Shown: in pieces, positions 38,882 to 47,953 of the stretch
Layout of the letters: the number at the start of each line of letters is the position of its first letter
Position numbering within the stretch: the stretch's first letter is position 1
Source of the DNA: Enterobacteriaceae bacterium ESL0689
GTDB taxonomy: Bacteria; Pseudomonadota; Gammaproteobacteria; Enterobacterales; Enterobacteriaceae
Assembly (NCBI GenBank): GCA_029433525.1
Contig: JAQTIF010000002.1
Location: 186,001 to 250,000, forward strand
Length of the DNA: 64,000 bases
Reading direction: 5' to 3'
Notes under the pieces: generated by a model
What the model saw: the letters and a program-made list of their open reading frames with translations, nothing else
The model's database searches: none
What the model was told of the DNA's origin: nothing
Made by a program: the position numbers and the translations under genes

Positions 38882-40114
38882 TCAGAACAGCAATCGCGCA
38901 CGGATCGTGCCGGGGATCGCTTTCATCGCCTGAAGTGCCTGGTGTGCCACATCATCCTGCGCTTCAATATCGACCACCACATAACCTATCTGAGGTGAGG
39001 TTTGCAAATATTGCGCCGTAATGTTAATCCCCTGAGTGGCAAAAATCTGGTTAATGGCGGTGAGTATCCCAGGGCGATTCTCATGAATATGCAGTAAACG
39101 ACGCCCACCCAGTACCGGCAGGGAGACTTCCGGGAAGTTCACTGCCGAGAGTGTCGAACCATTATCAGAATACTTTACCAGTTTCCCGGCTACTTCCAGA
39201 CCAATATTCTGCTGTGCTTCCTGGGTAGAACCGCCAATATGTGGCGTCAGCAATACATTGTCGAATTCACATAATGGGGAATCAAACGGGTCGCTGTTAC
39301 TTGCCGGTTCAGCAGGAAATACATCAATGGCGGCCCCGGCCAGGTGTTGACGCTTCAGCGCATCACATAACGCCGGAATATCGACCACGGTGCCACGGGA
39401 CGCATTAATCAGTAGTGCTCCGGGTTTCATCTGCGCCAGCTCTGCTGCGCCGATCATATTTTTCGTCGAGGCATTTTCGGGTACATGCAGGCTGACCACA
39501 TCACTCATTTGCAGGAGATCGGAGAGCTGCGCTACCTGGGTCGCATTACCGAGGGTTAACTTGCTTTCAATATCATAAAAACAGACCCGCATCCCCAGCG
39601 ATTCCGCCAGAATGCTGAGTTGTGTTCCGATGTGACCATAACCAATAATACCCAGTATTTTTCCACGCGCTTCGAAACTGCCCGCCGCCAGTTTGTTCCA
39701 TACCCCACGATGCGCTTTGGCGTTGGCCGCTGGAACGCCACGTAACATCAGCAACAGTTCACCAATAACCAATTCCGCTACCGAGCGTGTATTGGAGAAA
39801 GGGGCGTTAAACACCGGAATACCGCGCTTCATTGCGGCATCTAAATCGACCTGGTTGGTGCCAATACAGAAGCAGCCGACGGCGACCAGTTTTTCTGCGG
39901 CCGCAAAGATCTCTTCTGTCAGATGGGTGCGCGAACGCAGGCCAATAAAATGCGCATCACGGATCGATGCTTTCAGCGCTTCGCTGTCCAGCGCGCCCTT
40001 ATGGTACTCAATATTGGTATAGCCAGCAGCACGGAGACTCTCCAGCGCTTTCTGATGTACACCTTCAACCAGCAGAAATTTAATCTTATCTTTTTCCAGT
40101 GATACTTTAGCCAT
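38882..40114 (-). CDS. serA: D-3-phosphoglycerate dehydrogenase
   Basis: First step of serine synthesis, inhibited by serine. 410 residues, as in E. coli: NAD motif GYGHIGTQLSILAESLG, catalytic Arg, Glu and His (LRSRTHLTEE, DVFPAEP, LTPHIGGST), and a C-terminal ACT serine-binding domain beginning about residue 335 (RLLHIHENRPGIL). It converges on fau. A member of the 144-bp repeat family lies directly upstream. Confidence 0.97.
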   Translation of the reverse strand: MAKVSLEKDKIKFLLVEGVHQKALESLRAAGYTNIEYHKGALDSEALKASIRDAHFIGLRSRTHLTEEIFAAAEKLVAVGCFCIGTNQVDLDAAMKRGIPVFNAPFSNTRSVAELVIGELLLMLRGVPAANAKAHRGVWNKLAAGSFEARGKILGIIGYGHIGTQLSILAESLGMRVCFYDIESKLTLGNATQVAQLSDLLQMSDVVSLHVPENASTKNMIGAAELAQMKPGALLINASRGTVVDIPALCDALKRQHLAGAAIDVFPAEPASNSDPFDSPLCEFDNVLLTPHIGGSTQEAQQNIGLEVAGKLVKYSDNGSTLSAVNFPEVSLPVLGGRRLLHIHENRPGILTAINQIFATQGINITAQYLQTSPQIGYVVVDIEAQDDVAHQALQAMKAIPGTIRARLLF

Positions 40115-40136
40115 TTCCCCGTCCTGTTTTTGATTG

Positions 40137-40262
40137 AGCGTCTATCTCACCAGGCGTTATTGACCCGGACAGTGCGCAGAAACCACAACGTACACGAATA
40201 CTTAACGAGTTCAGACCCTGCCTGAAAGCAAAATAGCCCGTCAATGAACCCTGGTGAGTCAG
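40137..40262. repeat. Intergenic palindromic-ended repeat, copy R2 (diverged)
   Basis: Shares with R1 the phrases GGCGTTATTG, GACAGTGCGCAGAAACC, AACGTACACG and AAAATAGCC, bounded by inverted ends CTCACCAGG and CCTGGTGAG. It is shortened by about 18 bp. It lies only 22 bp upstream of the serA start codon, so serA transcription probably passes through it or starts within it. Confidence 0.75.
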
Positions 40263-40504
40263 ACTTTCTGTGTCTGTGAAATGTCAGCCCTGCCTGCAAC
40301 ATATCAAAAAAATGCGCACAGCAATATGAGCGTTTATCCTGACCAAAGGAATAATTTTCACACAACAGGGAATAACAGAATAAAACATCAGGAAATAGAA
40401 ATTTTTAATATCATATTTATATGAATTATAAAAATACAGTAGAAAAAACCGACATTGTGCAGGAAAAATTTTTTATCGGGGAGTCTCCCTCTCCCTGATA
40501 GCGG
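40263..40504. other. Non-coding stretch between R2 and rpiA
   Basis: AT-rich sequence (TTTTTAATATCATATTTATA region) that probably contains the serA promoter, known in E. coli to be Lrp-regulated. At 40475-40499 a hairpin (ATCAGGGAG, 7-base loop, CTCCCCGAT, one mismatch) follows the rpiA stop and may terminate rpiA. No gene seen. Confidence 0.5.
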
Positions 40505-41164
40505 CTATTTGATAACCGTCTTCACCCCTTCCCTGGTACCAATCAGTGCCACGTCCGCCCCACGATTAGCAAATAAGCCAACGGTGACAACCCCAGGAAT
40601 ATCGTTAATGGCGTTTTCCAGCGCGATAGCATCAAGAATTTCGAGGCCATAAACATCGAGGATCACGTTGCCATTATCGGTAATCACTCCCTGGCGATAT
40701 TCCGGGCGTCCGCCCAATTTTACCAGGCTACGCGCTACCGCACTCCGTGCCATCGGGATCACTTCGACCGGCAGAGGAAACGTCCCCAGAATGGGCACCT
40801 GTTTAGAGGCATCAACGATACAGATAAATTTATCTGCCACTGAAGCAATCACTTTTTCACGTGTTAATGCCGCCCCGCCGCCTTTAATCATTTGCATCTG
40901 ATCATTAATTTCGTCAGCTCCGTCGACATAAACACTTAGGGAATCGATATTGTTGAGATCAAAAACCGGTATTCCCAGACTTTTTAGCTTTTCGGTAGAG
41001 GCATCTGAGCTGGAAACCGCACCTTCAATCTGCATTTTCATCGTACCCAGCGCATCAATAAAATGGCTGGCAGTGGAGCCCGTCCCCACTCCCACAATAG
41101 TCCCTGGTTGTACATACCGTAATGCTGCCCAACCGACTGTTTTTTTTAGCTCATCTTGTGTCAT
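40505..41164 (-). CDS. rpiA: Ribose-5-phosphate isomerase A
   Basis: Interconverts ribose 5-phosphate and ribulose 5-phosphate. 219 residues from the ATG at 41164 ([18 protein letters not shown]), the E. coli length. A start 19 codons upstream would run into the region near repeat R3. Active-site segments [40 protein letters not shown] and [11 protein letters not shown] are intact. Confidence 0.96.
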   Translation of the reverse strand: MTQDELKKTVGWAALRYVQPGTIVGVGTGSTASHFIDALGTMKMQIEGAVSSSDASTEKLKSLGIPVFDLNNIDSLSVYVDGADEINDQMQMIKGGGAALTREKVIASVADKFICIVDASKQVPILGTFPLPVEVIPMARSAVARSLVKLGGRPEYRQGVITDNGNVILDVYGLEILDAIALENAINDIPGVVTVGLFANRGADVALIGTREGVKTVIK

Positions 41165-41196
41165 GGCCCTGATCCAGAATGTGATTATTGATAACT

Positions 41197-41323
41197 GAGA
41201 GCCCATCCTACCAGGCGACACCGAGAGCGCGCCGAAACCGCAGCGTACCGGGAGTACGTGCGGTTTTCGGGCACTGCCGGAAGCCAGAGTGGCGAGTCAA
41301 ATAGCCTGATGGGTCAGGCGCTT
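41197..41323. repeat. Intergenic palindromic-ended repeat, copy R3
   Basis: Contains the core GCCGAAACCGCAGCGTACCG, GGAGTACGTGCGGTTTTCGG and ATAGCCTGATGGG in the same order as R1, with imperfect inverted ends (GAGCCCATCCTACCAGGC and GCCTGATGGGTCAGGCGC). It lies 32 bp upstream of rpiA and between divergent rpiA and argP, so it overlaps the likely rpiA promoter region. Confidence 0.8.
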
Positions 41324-41458
41324 ATTATAGTGTATGGCAATGAGAATTGTCCGCTGTAGCAGAATTATCATCACTCAACAAATCATTTTTAACTTTATCA
41401 AAAGCAAATTTATGTCATAGTGAAAATTATTACAACGTTATGGAGATATCGCAGAATA

Positions 41459-42352
41459 ATGAAACGGCCGGACTATAAAACACTGCAAGCACTGGACGCC
41501 GTAGTCAGAGAGCGTGGCTTTGAGCGCGCGGCACAAAAACTCTGTATTACTCAGTCCGCCGTCTCACAGCGTATTAAACAACTGGAAAATATGTTCGGGC
41601 AGCCCCTGCTGGTTCGTACCGTCCCACCACGCCCGACAGAGCAGGGACAAAAACTGTTAGCTCTGTTACGCCAGGTGGAGTTGCTGGAGGAGGAGTGGCT
41701 GAGCGATGGACAGACCGGCTCTACACCGTTATTGCTCTCGCTGGCCGTCAATGCCGACAGTCTCGCCACCTGGCTGCTCCCGGCACTCTCTCCGGTGCTG
41801 TCCAGTGCTTCTGTCCGTCTGAAGTTACAGGTAGAAGATGAAACCCGCACTCAGGAGCGTTTACGGCGGGGCGAAGTGGTCGGCGCAGTCAGTATCCAGC
41901 CTCAGGCGTTACCCAGTTGCCTGGTGGATCAGCTGGGCGCACTCGACTATCTGTTTGTCGCGTCAAAAGCGTTTGCACAACGCTATTTCCCTGCTGGGGT
42001 AACCCGTTCGGCACTGCTTAAAGCCCCGGTTGTTGCTTTCGATCATCTTGATGATATGCATCAGGCGTTTTTGCAGCAAAATTTCTCTTTGCCCCCCGGC
42101 AGTGTCCCTTGTCATATCGTTAATTCATCCGAGGCGTTTGTCCAGCTCGCGCGTCAGGGAACTACTTGCTGCATGATCCCCCATCTGCAGATAGAAAAAG
42201 AGCTTAACAGCGGTGAACTTATCGATTTAACCCCCGGATTGTTTCAGCGCCGGATGCTTTACTGGCACCGTTTTGCCCCTGAAAGCCGAATGATGCGTCA
42301 GGTCACCGATGCGTTAATCAACTATGGGCATAAAGTCCTGCGCCAGCAATAA
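41459..42352 (+). CDS. argP: LysR-type regulator ArgP (IciA)
   Basis: Responds to lysine and arginine; in E. coli it activates argO, dapB, lysC and gdhA. 297 residues from the ATG at 41459 ([16 protein letters not shown]). The upstream frame to 41420 is not conserved. The LysR helix-turn-helix ([20 protein letters not shown]) is almost unchanged from E. coli. Its classical target argO, found between yggE and mscS in E. coli, is not at that place here. Confidence 0.96.
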   Translation: MKRPDYKTLQALDAVVRERGFERAAQKLCITQSAVSQRIKQLENMFGQPLLVRTVPPRPTEQGQKLLALLRQVELLEEEWLSDGQTGSTPLLLSLAVNADSLATWLLPALSPVLSSASVRLKLQVEDETRTQERLRRGEVVGAVSIQPQALPSCLVDQLGALDYLFVASKAFAQRYFPAGVTRSALLKAPVVAFDHLDDMHQAFLQQNFSLPPGSVPCHIVNSSEAFVQLARQGTTCCMIPHLQIEKELNSGELIDLTPGLFQRRMLYWHRFAPESRMMRQVTDALINYGHKVLRQQ

Positions 42353-42420
42353 AAGTCACTGGCGCCAAAAACAGCGTTCATCATTATCCATGCCTGTATG
42401 TGACGACAGAAACACAGATA

Positions 42421-43137
42421 TTATTGACTGACTGGCGCTGGCTGTAATTCAAAGACCACATCCACCTGGTCATTAAACGGAATGGTTTCCTGCTGGTAAG
42501 TTTGCTGTGCGGAAACGGCCTCATCGCTGATTGCCCCCGACGCACGCATCATCCGGGGTTTCGGAACAGCGGAGGCCTGATATTGTATGCGATAAACCGT
42601 GCCCAGATTGCTGTGAAAGCCAGATGCCAGCGCCTGTGCTTTATGCAGTGCATCATCAATCGCCGCCTGGCGTGCTTTATCTTTATATATTTCGGGCTGC
42701 GCGACATCCAACCTGACCGAACTAATTTCATTTAGCCCCGATTTTAACGCCCCATCCAGCAAACTATTCAGTTTATCTAACTGACGCAAGGTCACTTCAA
42801 CAACGCGCGAGGCACGATAGCCTTTAAAGATGCTTTTCCCGTTCTGATAACTATACTCCGGCTGGGTACGCAGATTCGCTGAACGAATATCTTTTCGGGT
42901 GATACCACTCTTTTCCAGAAAAGCCAGATACTGCGCCACCCGATCATCAACCTGTTTCTTGGCGGTCGTGGCTTCTTTGGCGATGATATTTACCTCAATA
43001 GTCAGTTCTGCGATATCCGGCACCGCCTCAATCCTGGCGCTACCGGAAGTGATAATATGTGGACCATCGGGAATTTCACTGGCCTGAGCCAGACCCAATG
43101 TGGTCATTACGGCTAACGCTATTAATATTAATTTCAC
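42421..43137 (-). CDS. yggE: SIMPL-domain periplasmic protein YggE
   Basis: Periplasmic protein of the DUF541/SIMPL family that lowers oxidative stress in E. coli by an unknown mechanism. Signal peptide MKLILIALAVMTTLGLAQA with cleavage before SEIP; the SIMPL domain covers about residues 28-235 (ITSGSARIEAVPDIAELTI start). 238 residues. It follows mscS directly by 21 bp on the same strand, with argO missing between them. Confidence 0.92.
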   Translation of the reverse strand: MKLILIALAVMTTLGLAQASEIPDGPHIITSGSARIEAVPDIAELTIEVNIIAKEATTAKKQVDDRVAQYLAFLEKSGITRKDIRSANLRTQPEYSYQNGKSIFKGYRASRVVEVTLRQLDKLNSLLDGALKSGLNEISSVRLDVAQPEIYKDKARQAAIDDALHKAQALASGFHSNLGTVYRIQYQASAVPKPRMMRASGAISDEAVSAQQTYQQETIPFNDQVDVVFELQPAPVSQ

Positions 43138-43158
43138 GGCTATCTCTCCGGGTTCTGA

Positions 43159-44016
43159 TCACTGAGTGTCATTGGATGGTCGAGTGACATGCACATCCAG
43201 CTGCGGATACGGGAAACTGATACCATTGGCATCAAAATCACGCTTAATGCGCTCCAGTACATCCCAGTAAACGTCCTGCAGATCACGGTGCAGGCTCCAG
43301 ACCTGAATAATATAATTCACCGATGAAGGTGCCAGTTCATTAAGACGTACAATTCTCTCACGATCTTTAAGAATACGGTTATCGCTATCGATAATATTTG
43401 TCAGCAACTTTTTCACTTTATCGATATCCGCATCATAGGAAACCGCGATAATAAACTGATTGCGACGTATCGGTTCACGAGAATGATTAATGATATTGCC
43501 AGCAATAATTTTGCCATTCGGCACCACGGCAATTTTACCGTCCTCGGTATACAAGGTAGTAGAAAAAATTTGCACACTTAATACCATACCGGAAACACCC
43601 CCAAGATCAACATATTCCCCCGAACGCAGCGGACGAAACATCACCAGTAACACGCCTGCAGCCAGATTAGACAACGAGCCCTGTAATGCCAGACCGACCG
43701 CTAATCCCGCCGCACCCAGCACTGCGATGACCGATGCTGTCTGTACCCCGATACAACTCAGAGCCGCAATCACCGCAAAAGCAATCACCGCATAGCGCAC
43801 CAGCGCAGAGATAAAGTCAGCGATGGTTTCATCGATCTCACGGGTGAGCATCAGGCGATTAATCATATGAGAGACGACGCGAGCAATAATGATGCCGACA
43901 ATAACGATGGCGATCGCCGCAGCCAGATTAACCATATAATTCAACAGCCACTCCTGATGATGCACCAGCCATGAGCCGAAGTGGGTGATATTCTCAGCGA
44001 CCTTCAAATCTTCCAT
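43159..44016 (-). CDS. mscS: Small-conductance mechanosensitive channel
   Basis: Heptameric inner-membrane channel that opens on hypo-osmotic shock. 285 residues: three transmembrane helices in the N-terminal 130 residues, the pore helix TM3 with [20 protein letters not shown] and [20 protein letters not shown], and a cytoplasmic beta/alpha vestibule. Conserved gating Gly/Ala packing in TM3 is intact. Confidence 0.95.
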   Translation of the reverse strand: MEDLKVAENITHFGSWLVHHQEWLLNYMVNLAAAIAIVIVGIIIARVVSHMINRLMLTREIDETIADFISALVRYAVIAFAVIAALSCIGVQTASVIAVLGAAGLAVGLALQGSLSNLAAGVLLVMFRPLRSGEYVDLGGVSGMVLSVQIFSTTLYTEDGKIAVVPNGKIIAGNIINHSREPIRRNQFIIAVSYDADIDKVKKLLTNIIDSDNRILKDRERIVRLNELAPSSVNYIIQVWSLHRDLQDVYWDVLERIKRDFDANGISFPYPQLDVHVTRPSNDTQ

Positions 44017-44151
44017 TTCACTTTCCTTAGGTATAGCGACAGAGGACAGAGCGATCAGGCTGGCTCATCACTCGATACCATAAAGGTAAGCAATAGCTTG
44101 CTGTTTTAGCAAATCGCGCACCAGAACAAGAGCGAAAATATTTGAGCGCAT

Positions 44152-44180
44152 AAAAAAGCCTGCTAATGATTTAGCAGGCT
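44152..44180 (-). terminator. Intrinsic terminator after fbaA
   Basis: On the minus strand AGCCTGCTAAATCATTAGCAGGCT folds with a 9-bp or longer stem, followed by TTTTTT. It lies about 20 bases after the fbaA stop and ends the epd-pgk-fbaA operon. Confidence 0.9.
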
Positions 44181-44198
44181 GACAGGTGATGATTTGGC

Positions 44199-45278
44199 TT
44201 ACAGAACATCGATCGCGTTCAATTCCTTAAACGCCTGTTCCAGACGAGCGATCATCGATACCTGCCCGGCACGCAGCCAGACACGTGGATCGTAGAATTT
44301 TTTATTCGGCTGGTCAGCACCCTTCGGATTACCAAGCTGGCTCTGCAGATACGCCTCATGGGCTTTATAGTAATCCAGCACCCCTTCCCAGGTAGCCCAC
44401 TGGGTGTCGGTATCAATATTCATTTTGACCACCCCGTAGCTGACGGAGTCTTTAATCTCCTGGGCAGAAGAGCCGGAGCCACCATGAAACACAAAATTCA
44501 GGCTATTGTGTGGCAGGTTATGTTTCTTAGAAACATACTCCTGGGAGTCGCGCAAGATAGTCGGCGTCAGAACCACATTGCCGGGTTTATAAACCCCATG
44601 AACATTGCCAAAAGAGGCGGCAATGGTAAAGCGTGGGCTGATTTTACTCAGTTCGGTGTAGGCGTAATCAACATCTTCTGGCTGAGTATACAAGGCGGAG
44701 GAGTCCATATGGCTGTTATCGACCCCATCTTCTTCTCCCCCGGTGCAACCCAGTTCGATTTCCAGCGTCATGCCCATTTTCGCCATTCGTGCCAGGTATT
44801 TAGAACAAATAGCGATATTATCGTGCAGCGACTCTTCTGAAAGATCGATCATATGTGAAGAGAACAACGGCTTTCCGGTGGCCGCATAATATTTTTCACC
44901 GGCATCCAGCAGACCATCAATCCACGGCAGCAGTTTTTTCGCACAGTGGTCAGTATGCAGGATCACCGGAACACCGTAGTGTTCGGCCATCTGGTGAACG
45001 TGGTGTGCGCCAGAGATGGCACCGAGGATAGCGGCCTGCTGAGGAACATCCGTTTTCAGCCCTTTACCTGCGATAAAGGCAGCACCACCATTAGAAAACT
45101 GGACAATGACCGGTGCTTTCGCTTTTGCGGCCGCTTCCAGAACGGCATTAATAGAGTCAGTACCCACACAGTTAACCGCAGGCAGCGCAAAGTGATTCTC
45201 TTTTGCTACCTGGAAAACTTTCTGTACGTCATCGCCAGTAATAACGCCTGGTTTTACAAAATCAAAAATTTTAGACAT
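44199..45278 (-). CDS. fbaA: Class II fructose-bisphosphate aldolase
   Basis: Zn-dependent cleavage of fructose 1,6-bisphosphate in glycolysis. 359 residues, as in E. coli. Zinc histidines and catalytic Asp lie in ILHTDHCAKK and in NVHGVYKPGN and FVFHGGSGSS; ELGCTGGEEDGVDN is conserved. Third gene of epd-pgk-fbaA, 97 bp after pgk across a terminator, so partly independent expression is likely. Confidence 0.97.
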   Translation of the reverse strand: MSKIFDFVKPGVITGDDVQKVFQVAKENHFALPAVNCVGTDSINAVLEAAAKAKAPVIVQFSNGGAAFIAGKGLKTDVPQQAAILGAISGAHHVHQMAEHYGVPVILHTDHCAKKLLPWIDGLLDAGEKYYAATGKPLFSSHMIDLSEESLHDNIAICSKYLARMAKMGMTLEIELGCTGGEEDGVDNSHMDSSALYTQPEDVDYAYTELSKISPRFTIAASFGNVHGVYKPGNVVLTPTILRDSQEYVSKKHNLPHNSLNFVFHGGSGSSAQEIKDSVSYGVVKMNIDTDTQWATWEGVLDYYKAHEAYLQSQLGNPKGADQPNKKFYDPRVWLRAGQVSMIARLEQAFKELNAIDVL

Positions 45279-45334
45279 GTTTGCGAAATCCTGTATCTGT
45301 ATCGTCGGGACTCAATGAAGAAAGGAGCGAACAT

Positions 45335-45368
45335 AAAAAATCAGGCGGGCTTATCGCGCCGCCTGATT
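45335..45368 (-). terminator. Intrinsic terminator between pgk and fbaA
   Basis: AATCAGGCGG pairs with CCGCCTGATT around a 10-base loop on the minus strand, followed by TTTTTTATG. It lies 8 bases after the pgk stop and would attenuate read-through from pgk into fbaA. Confidence 0.8.
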
Positions 45369-45375
45369 GACCGGT

Positions 45376-46542
45376 TTACTGCTTACCACGCTCTTCCAGT
45401 ATGGCAACCGCAGGCAGTTCTTTACCCTCGACGAACTCGAGGAAAGCGCCGCCCCCGGTGGAAATATAAGAAATTTTGTCAGCAATACCGAACAAATCAA
45501 TCGCTGCCAGCGTATCGCCGCCCCCGGCAATCGAGAAAGCATCGCTATCGGCGATCGCTTTCGCCACAATCTCAGTGCCTTTGCGGAAGTTCGGGAATTC
45601 AAATACCCCTACCGGCCCATTCCAGAGGATCGTTTTGGCGTTTTTGAGAATATCAGCCAGTTTCTGTGCTGAAACGTCACCCAAATCGAGGATCTGTTCA
45701 TCATCTTTGATATCGTTGACTGATTTTTGCGTCGCTGGCGCGGTTTCAGAGAACTCTGTCGCAACACGCACATCTGTCGGCACCGGAATATCACAGGTCG
45801 TCAGCAGACGTTTCGCTTCATCGATCAGATCAGCCTCATACAGCGATTTGCCAACATTGTGCCCCTGGGCGGCCACGAAAGTATTGGCGATCCCGCCGCC
45901 AACAATCAGCTGATCGGCAATTTTAGAGAGTGAGTCAAGCACGGTCAGTTTAGTAGAAACTTTCGACCCGCCGACGATCGCCACCATCGGGCGTGCAGGC
46001 TCTTTCAGCGCTTTACCCAATGCATCCAGTTCTGCCGCCAGAAGTGGGCCTGCACAGGCTACTTTCGCGTACTTAGCAACACCGTGAGTCGATGCCTGCG
46101 CACGGTGAGCAGTTCCGAAAGCATCCATCACATACACATCACAGAGTGCCGCGTATTTTTTCGACAGTGCTTCATCGTCTTTCTTCTCGCCTTTATTAAA
46201 GCGGACATTTTCCAGCACTACCAGCTCACCGGGGGCAACATCAACCCCATCAAGATAATCTTTCACTAAACAAACCTGATGCCCAGGCAGTTTCTCTTTC
46301 AGATAATTGACCACCGGCAGCAGGGAAAATTCTTCGTTGTATTCACCTTCTGTCGGGCGGCCGAGGTGAGAAGTTACCATGACTTTAGCGCCCTGCTTTA
46401 ACGCCAGTTCGATGGTTGGCAGGGAGGCACGGATACGGGCATCGCTGGTAACTTTACCGTCTTTCACCGGGACGTTGAGATCGGCGCGGATAAAAACACG
46501 TTTTCCGGCCAGATCCAGATCGGTCATATTAATTATTGACAT
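45376..46542 (-). CDS. pgk: Phosphoglycerate kinase
   Basis: Transfers phosphate from 1,3-bisphosphoglycerate to ADP. 388 residues. The N-terminal substrate basic patch ([16 protein letters not shown]) and C-terminal nucleotide loop ([23 protein letters not shown]) are conserved. It follows epd by 76 bp. Confidence 0.97.
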   Translation of the reverse strand: MSIINMTDLDLAGKRVFIRADLNVPVKDGKVTSDARIRASLPTIELALKQGAKVMVTSHLGRPTEGEYNEEFSLLPVVNYLKEKLPGHQVCLVKDYLDGVDVAPGELVVLENVRFNKGEKKDDEALSKKYAALCDVYVMDAFGTAHRAQASTHGVAKYAKVACAGPLLAAELDALGKALKEPARPMVAIVGGSKVSTKLTVLDSLSKIADQLIVGGGIANTFVAAQGHNVGKSLYEADLIDEAKRLLTTCDIPVPTDVRVATEFSETAPATQKSVNDIKDDEQILDLGDVSAQKLADILKNAKTILWNGPVGVFEFPNFRKGTEIVAKAIADSDAFSIAGGGDTLAAIDLFGIADKISYISTGGGAFLEFVEGKELPAVAILEERGKQ

Positions 46543-46618
46543 AGTGAACCCTCTTGATAATCCTTAAAATTTTTCAGATGTTATACGTATATATTTCATG
46601 CTATTACACAGGGATATT

Positions 46619-47638
46619 TCACCCGAAACCGCAGCTAGCCATCGCTAACGTGGTATCGAGCATCCGGTTAGCAAAGCCCCATTCATTATCACACCAGACC
46701 AGCGTCTTGATCAGCTGCGCACCGCTGACCCGGGTTTGCGTGCCATCGACAATCGCACTGTGCGGGTCGTGATTAAAATCGGTCGAAACTAACGCTAGTT
46801 CCGTATAGTCAACTATACCATGAAACGTATCTTGTGCTGCTTTTCGCAAAAGATGGTTCACTTCATCGACAGTGACCGGTTTTTTTACGCTGACACTCAG
46901 ATCAATCGCGGTAACGTTGAGTGTCGGCACACGAACGGCAATCGCCTCAAAACGATCCTTAAACTGAGGGAAAAAGCGCGTAATACCCGCCGCAAGCCGG
47001 GTATCAACCGGGATGATTGACTGACCGGCCGCACGGGCTCGACGCAGATCCGGATGATAGGCGTCGATAACCTGCTGATCATGCATCGCCGAGTGGATGG
47101 TGGTCACCGTTCCTGATTGTATTTCATAAGCATCATTTATCAGCTTAATCACCGGAATAATGCAGTTGGTGGTACAGGAAGCATTCGAGACCAGACGATG
47201 CGCTTTACGTAACTGGTGATGATTGACGCCAAAAACCACGGTGGTATCGAGATCAGGATCGCCGGGGTGAGAAAAGAGCACTTTTTTTGCCCCCGCCTGC
47301 CGATGGGCTTCGCCATCGGCACGACTACCGAAAACACCGGTACAATCGAGCACAATATCGACCCCCAGCGCCTGCCAGGGCAGCTTCTCTGGTGAAGGCT
47401 CATGCAGCACACAGATAGCATCATTGCCGACATACAGCCGCTCTCCCGCCTGACGCACATCCCAGGCAAAATGGCCGTGACTGGTATCATATTTCAGCAA
47501 ATGCGCCATACTGACGGCATCTGCCAGTTCGTTGATCGCCACGACGGTTATTTGCGCACAGCGCCCGGATTCATACAACGCACGAACCACATTACGGCCT
47601 ATGCGACCAAACCCATTAATCGCAATGCGTATAGTCAT
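46619..47638 (-). CDS. epd: D-erythrose-4-phosphate dehydrogenase
   Basis: GAPDH-like enzyme oxidising erythrose 4-phosphate to 4-phosphoerythronate for pyridoxal phosphate synthesis. 339 residues, as in E. coli. NAD motif [15 protein letters not shown]; the catalytic Cys in SNASCTTNC; the [15 protein letters not shown] stretch distinguishes it from GAPDH. First gene of epd-pgk-fbaA; the upstream region carries a Cra-like site. Confidence 0.96.
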   Translation of the reverse strand: MTIRIAINGFGRIGRNVVRALYESGRCAQITVVAINELADAVSMAHLLKYDTSHGHFAWDVRQAGERLYVGNDAICVLHEPSPEKLPWQALGVDIVLDCTGVFGSRADGEAHRQAGAKKVLFSHPGDPDLDTTVVFGVNHHQLRKAHRLVSNASCTTNCIIPVIKLINDAYEIQSGTVTTIHSAMHDQQVIDAYHPDLRRARAAGQSIIPVDTRLAAGITRFFPQFKDRFEAIAVRVPTLNVTAIDLSVSVKKPVTVDEVNHLLRKAAQDTFHGIVDYTELALVSTDFNHDPHSAIVDGTQTRVSGAQLIKTLVWCDNEWGFANRMLDTTLAMASCGFG

Positions 47639-47753
47639 AGAACTCCTGCAAGGTTATCCCGATATCAACCGACTGACAGCCTAACCTGGTCACGGCGGGA
47701 GAAAAACCTTACCTGTCACAACTGTGACCGATTAATTATTACCTGTTTCATCG

Positions 47754-47769
47754 ACTGAAACGCTTCAGC
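47754..47769. promoter_or_regulatory. Putative Cra (FruR) operator upstream of epd
   Basis: ACTGAAACGCTTCAGC is close to the palindromic Cra consensus (GCTGAAACGTTTCAGC-like). It is centred about 125 bp upstream of the epd start. In E. coli the epd-pgk-fbaA operon is a known Cra and CRP target, so the position fits. Binding is inferred. Confidence 0.7.
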
Positions 47770-47815
47770 GAGCATAATGCAATTAGCGAGGAAAAGGAAT
47801 CGCTGGCCACTGAAA

Positions 47816-47844
47816 GATGTGATTTATCTGATATAAATCACATC
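47816..47844. promoter_or_regulatory. 29-bp near-perfect palindrome between tktA and epd
   Basis: The arms GATGTGATTTAT and ATAAATCACATC are exact complements separated by 5 bases. Each arm contains a CRP half-site (TGTGA) but the halves are 15 bp apart rather than 6, so one CRP dimer would not fit normally. It could serve another dimeric regulator or two half-sites. It lies 177 bp upstream of epd and 110 bp downstream of the end of tktA, in the non-coding 315-bp gap. Confidence 0.6.
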
Positions 47845-47885
47845 ACTAGCGATGAAAAATCAGGCTGGCACAAGCACTGGCGGAT

Positions 47886-47911
47886 AAAAAAGCCGGGGAT
47901 TTTCCCCGGCT
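47886..47911 (-). terminator. Intrinsic terminator after tktA
   Basis: GCCGGGGA/TCCCCGGC stem followed on the minus strand by TTTTTT, about 40 bases past the tktA stop. A textbook terminator. Confidence 0.92.
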
Positions 47912-47953
47912 GAGTGCAAGGCTGGGGCGTTTAACCTTGACAACAATTAATCG

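Noticed and set aside
47716-47729. GTCACA-AC-TGTGAC palindrome upstream of epd as a CRP site
   Set aside because: The half-sites are inverted relative to the CRP consensus and the spacing is only 2 bp, so it does not fit CRP.
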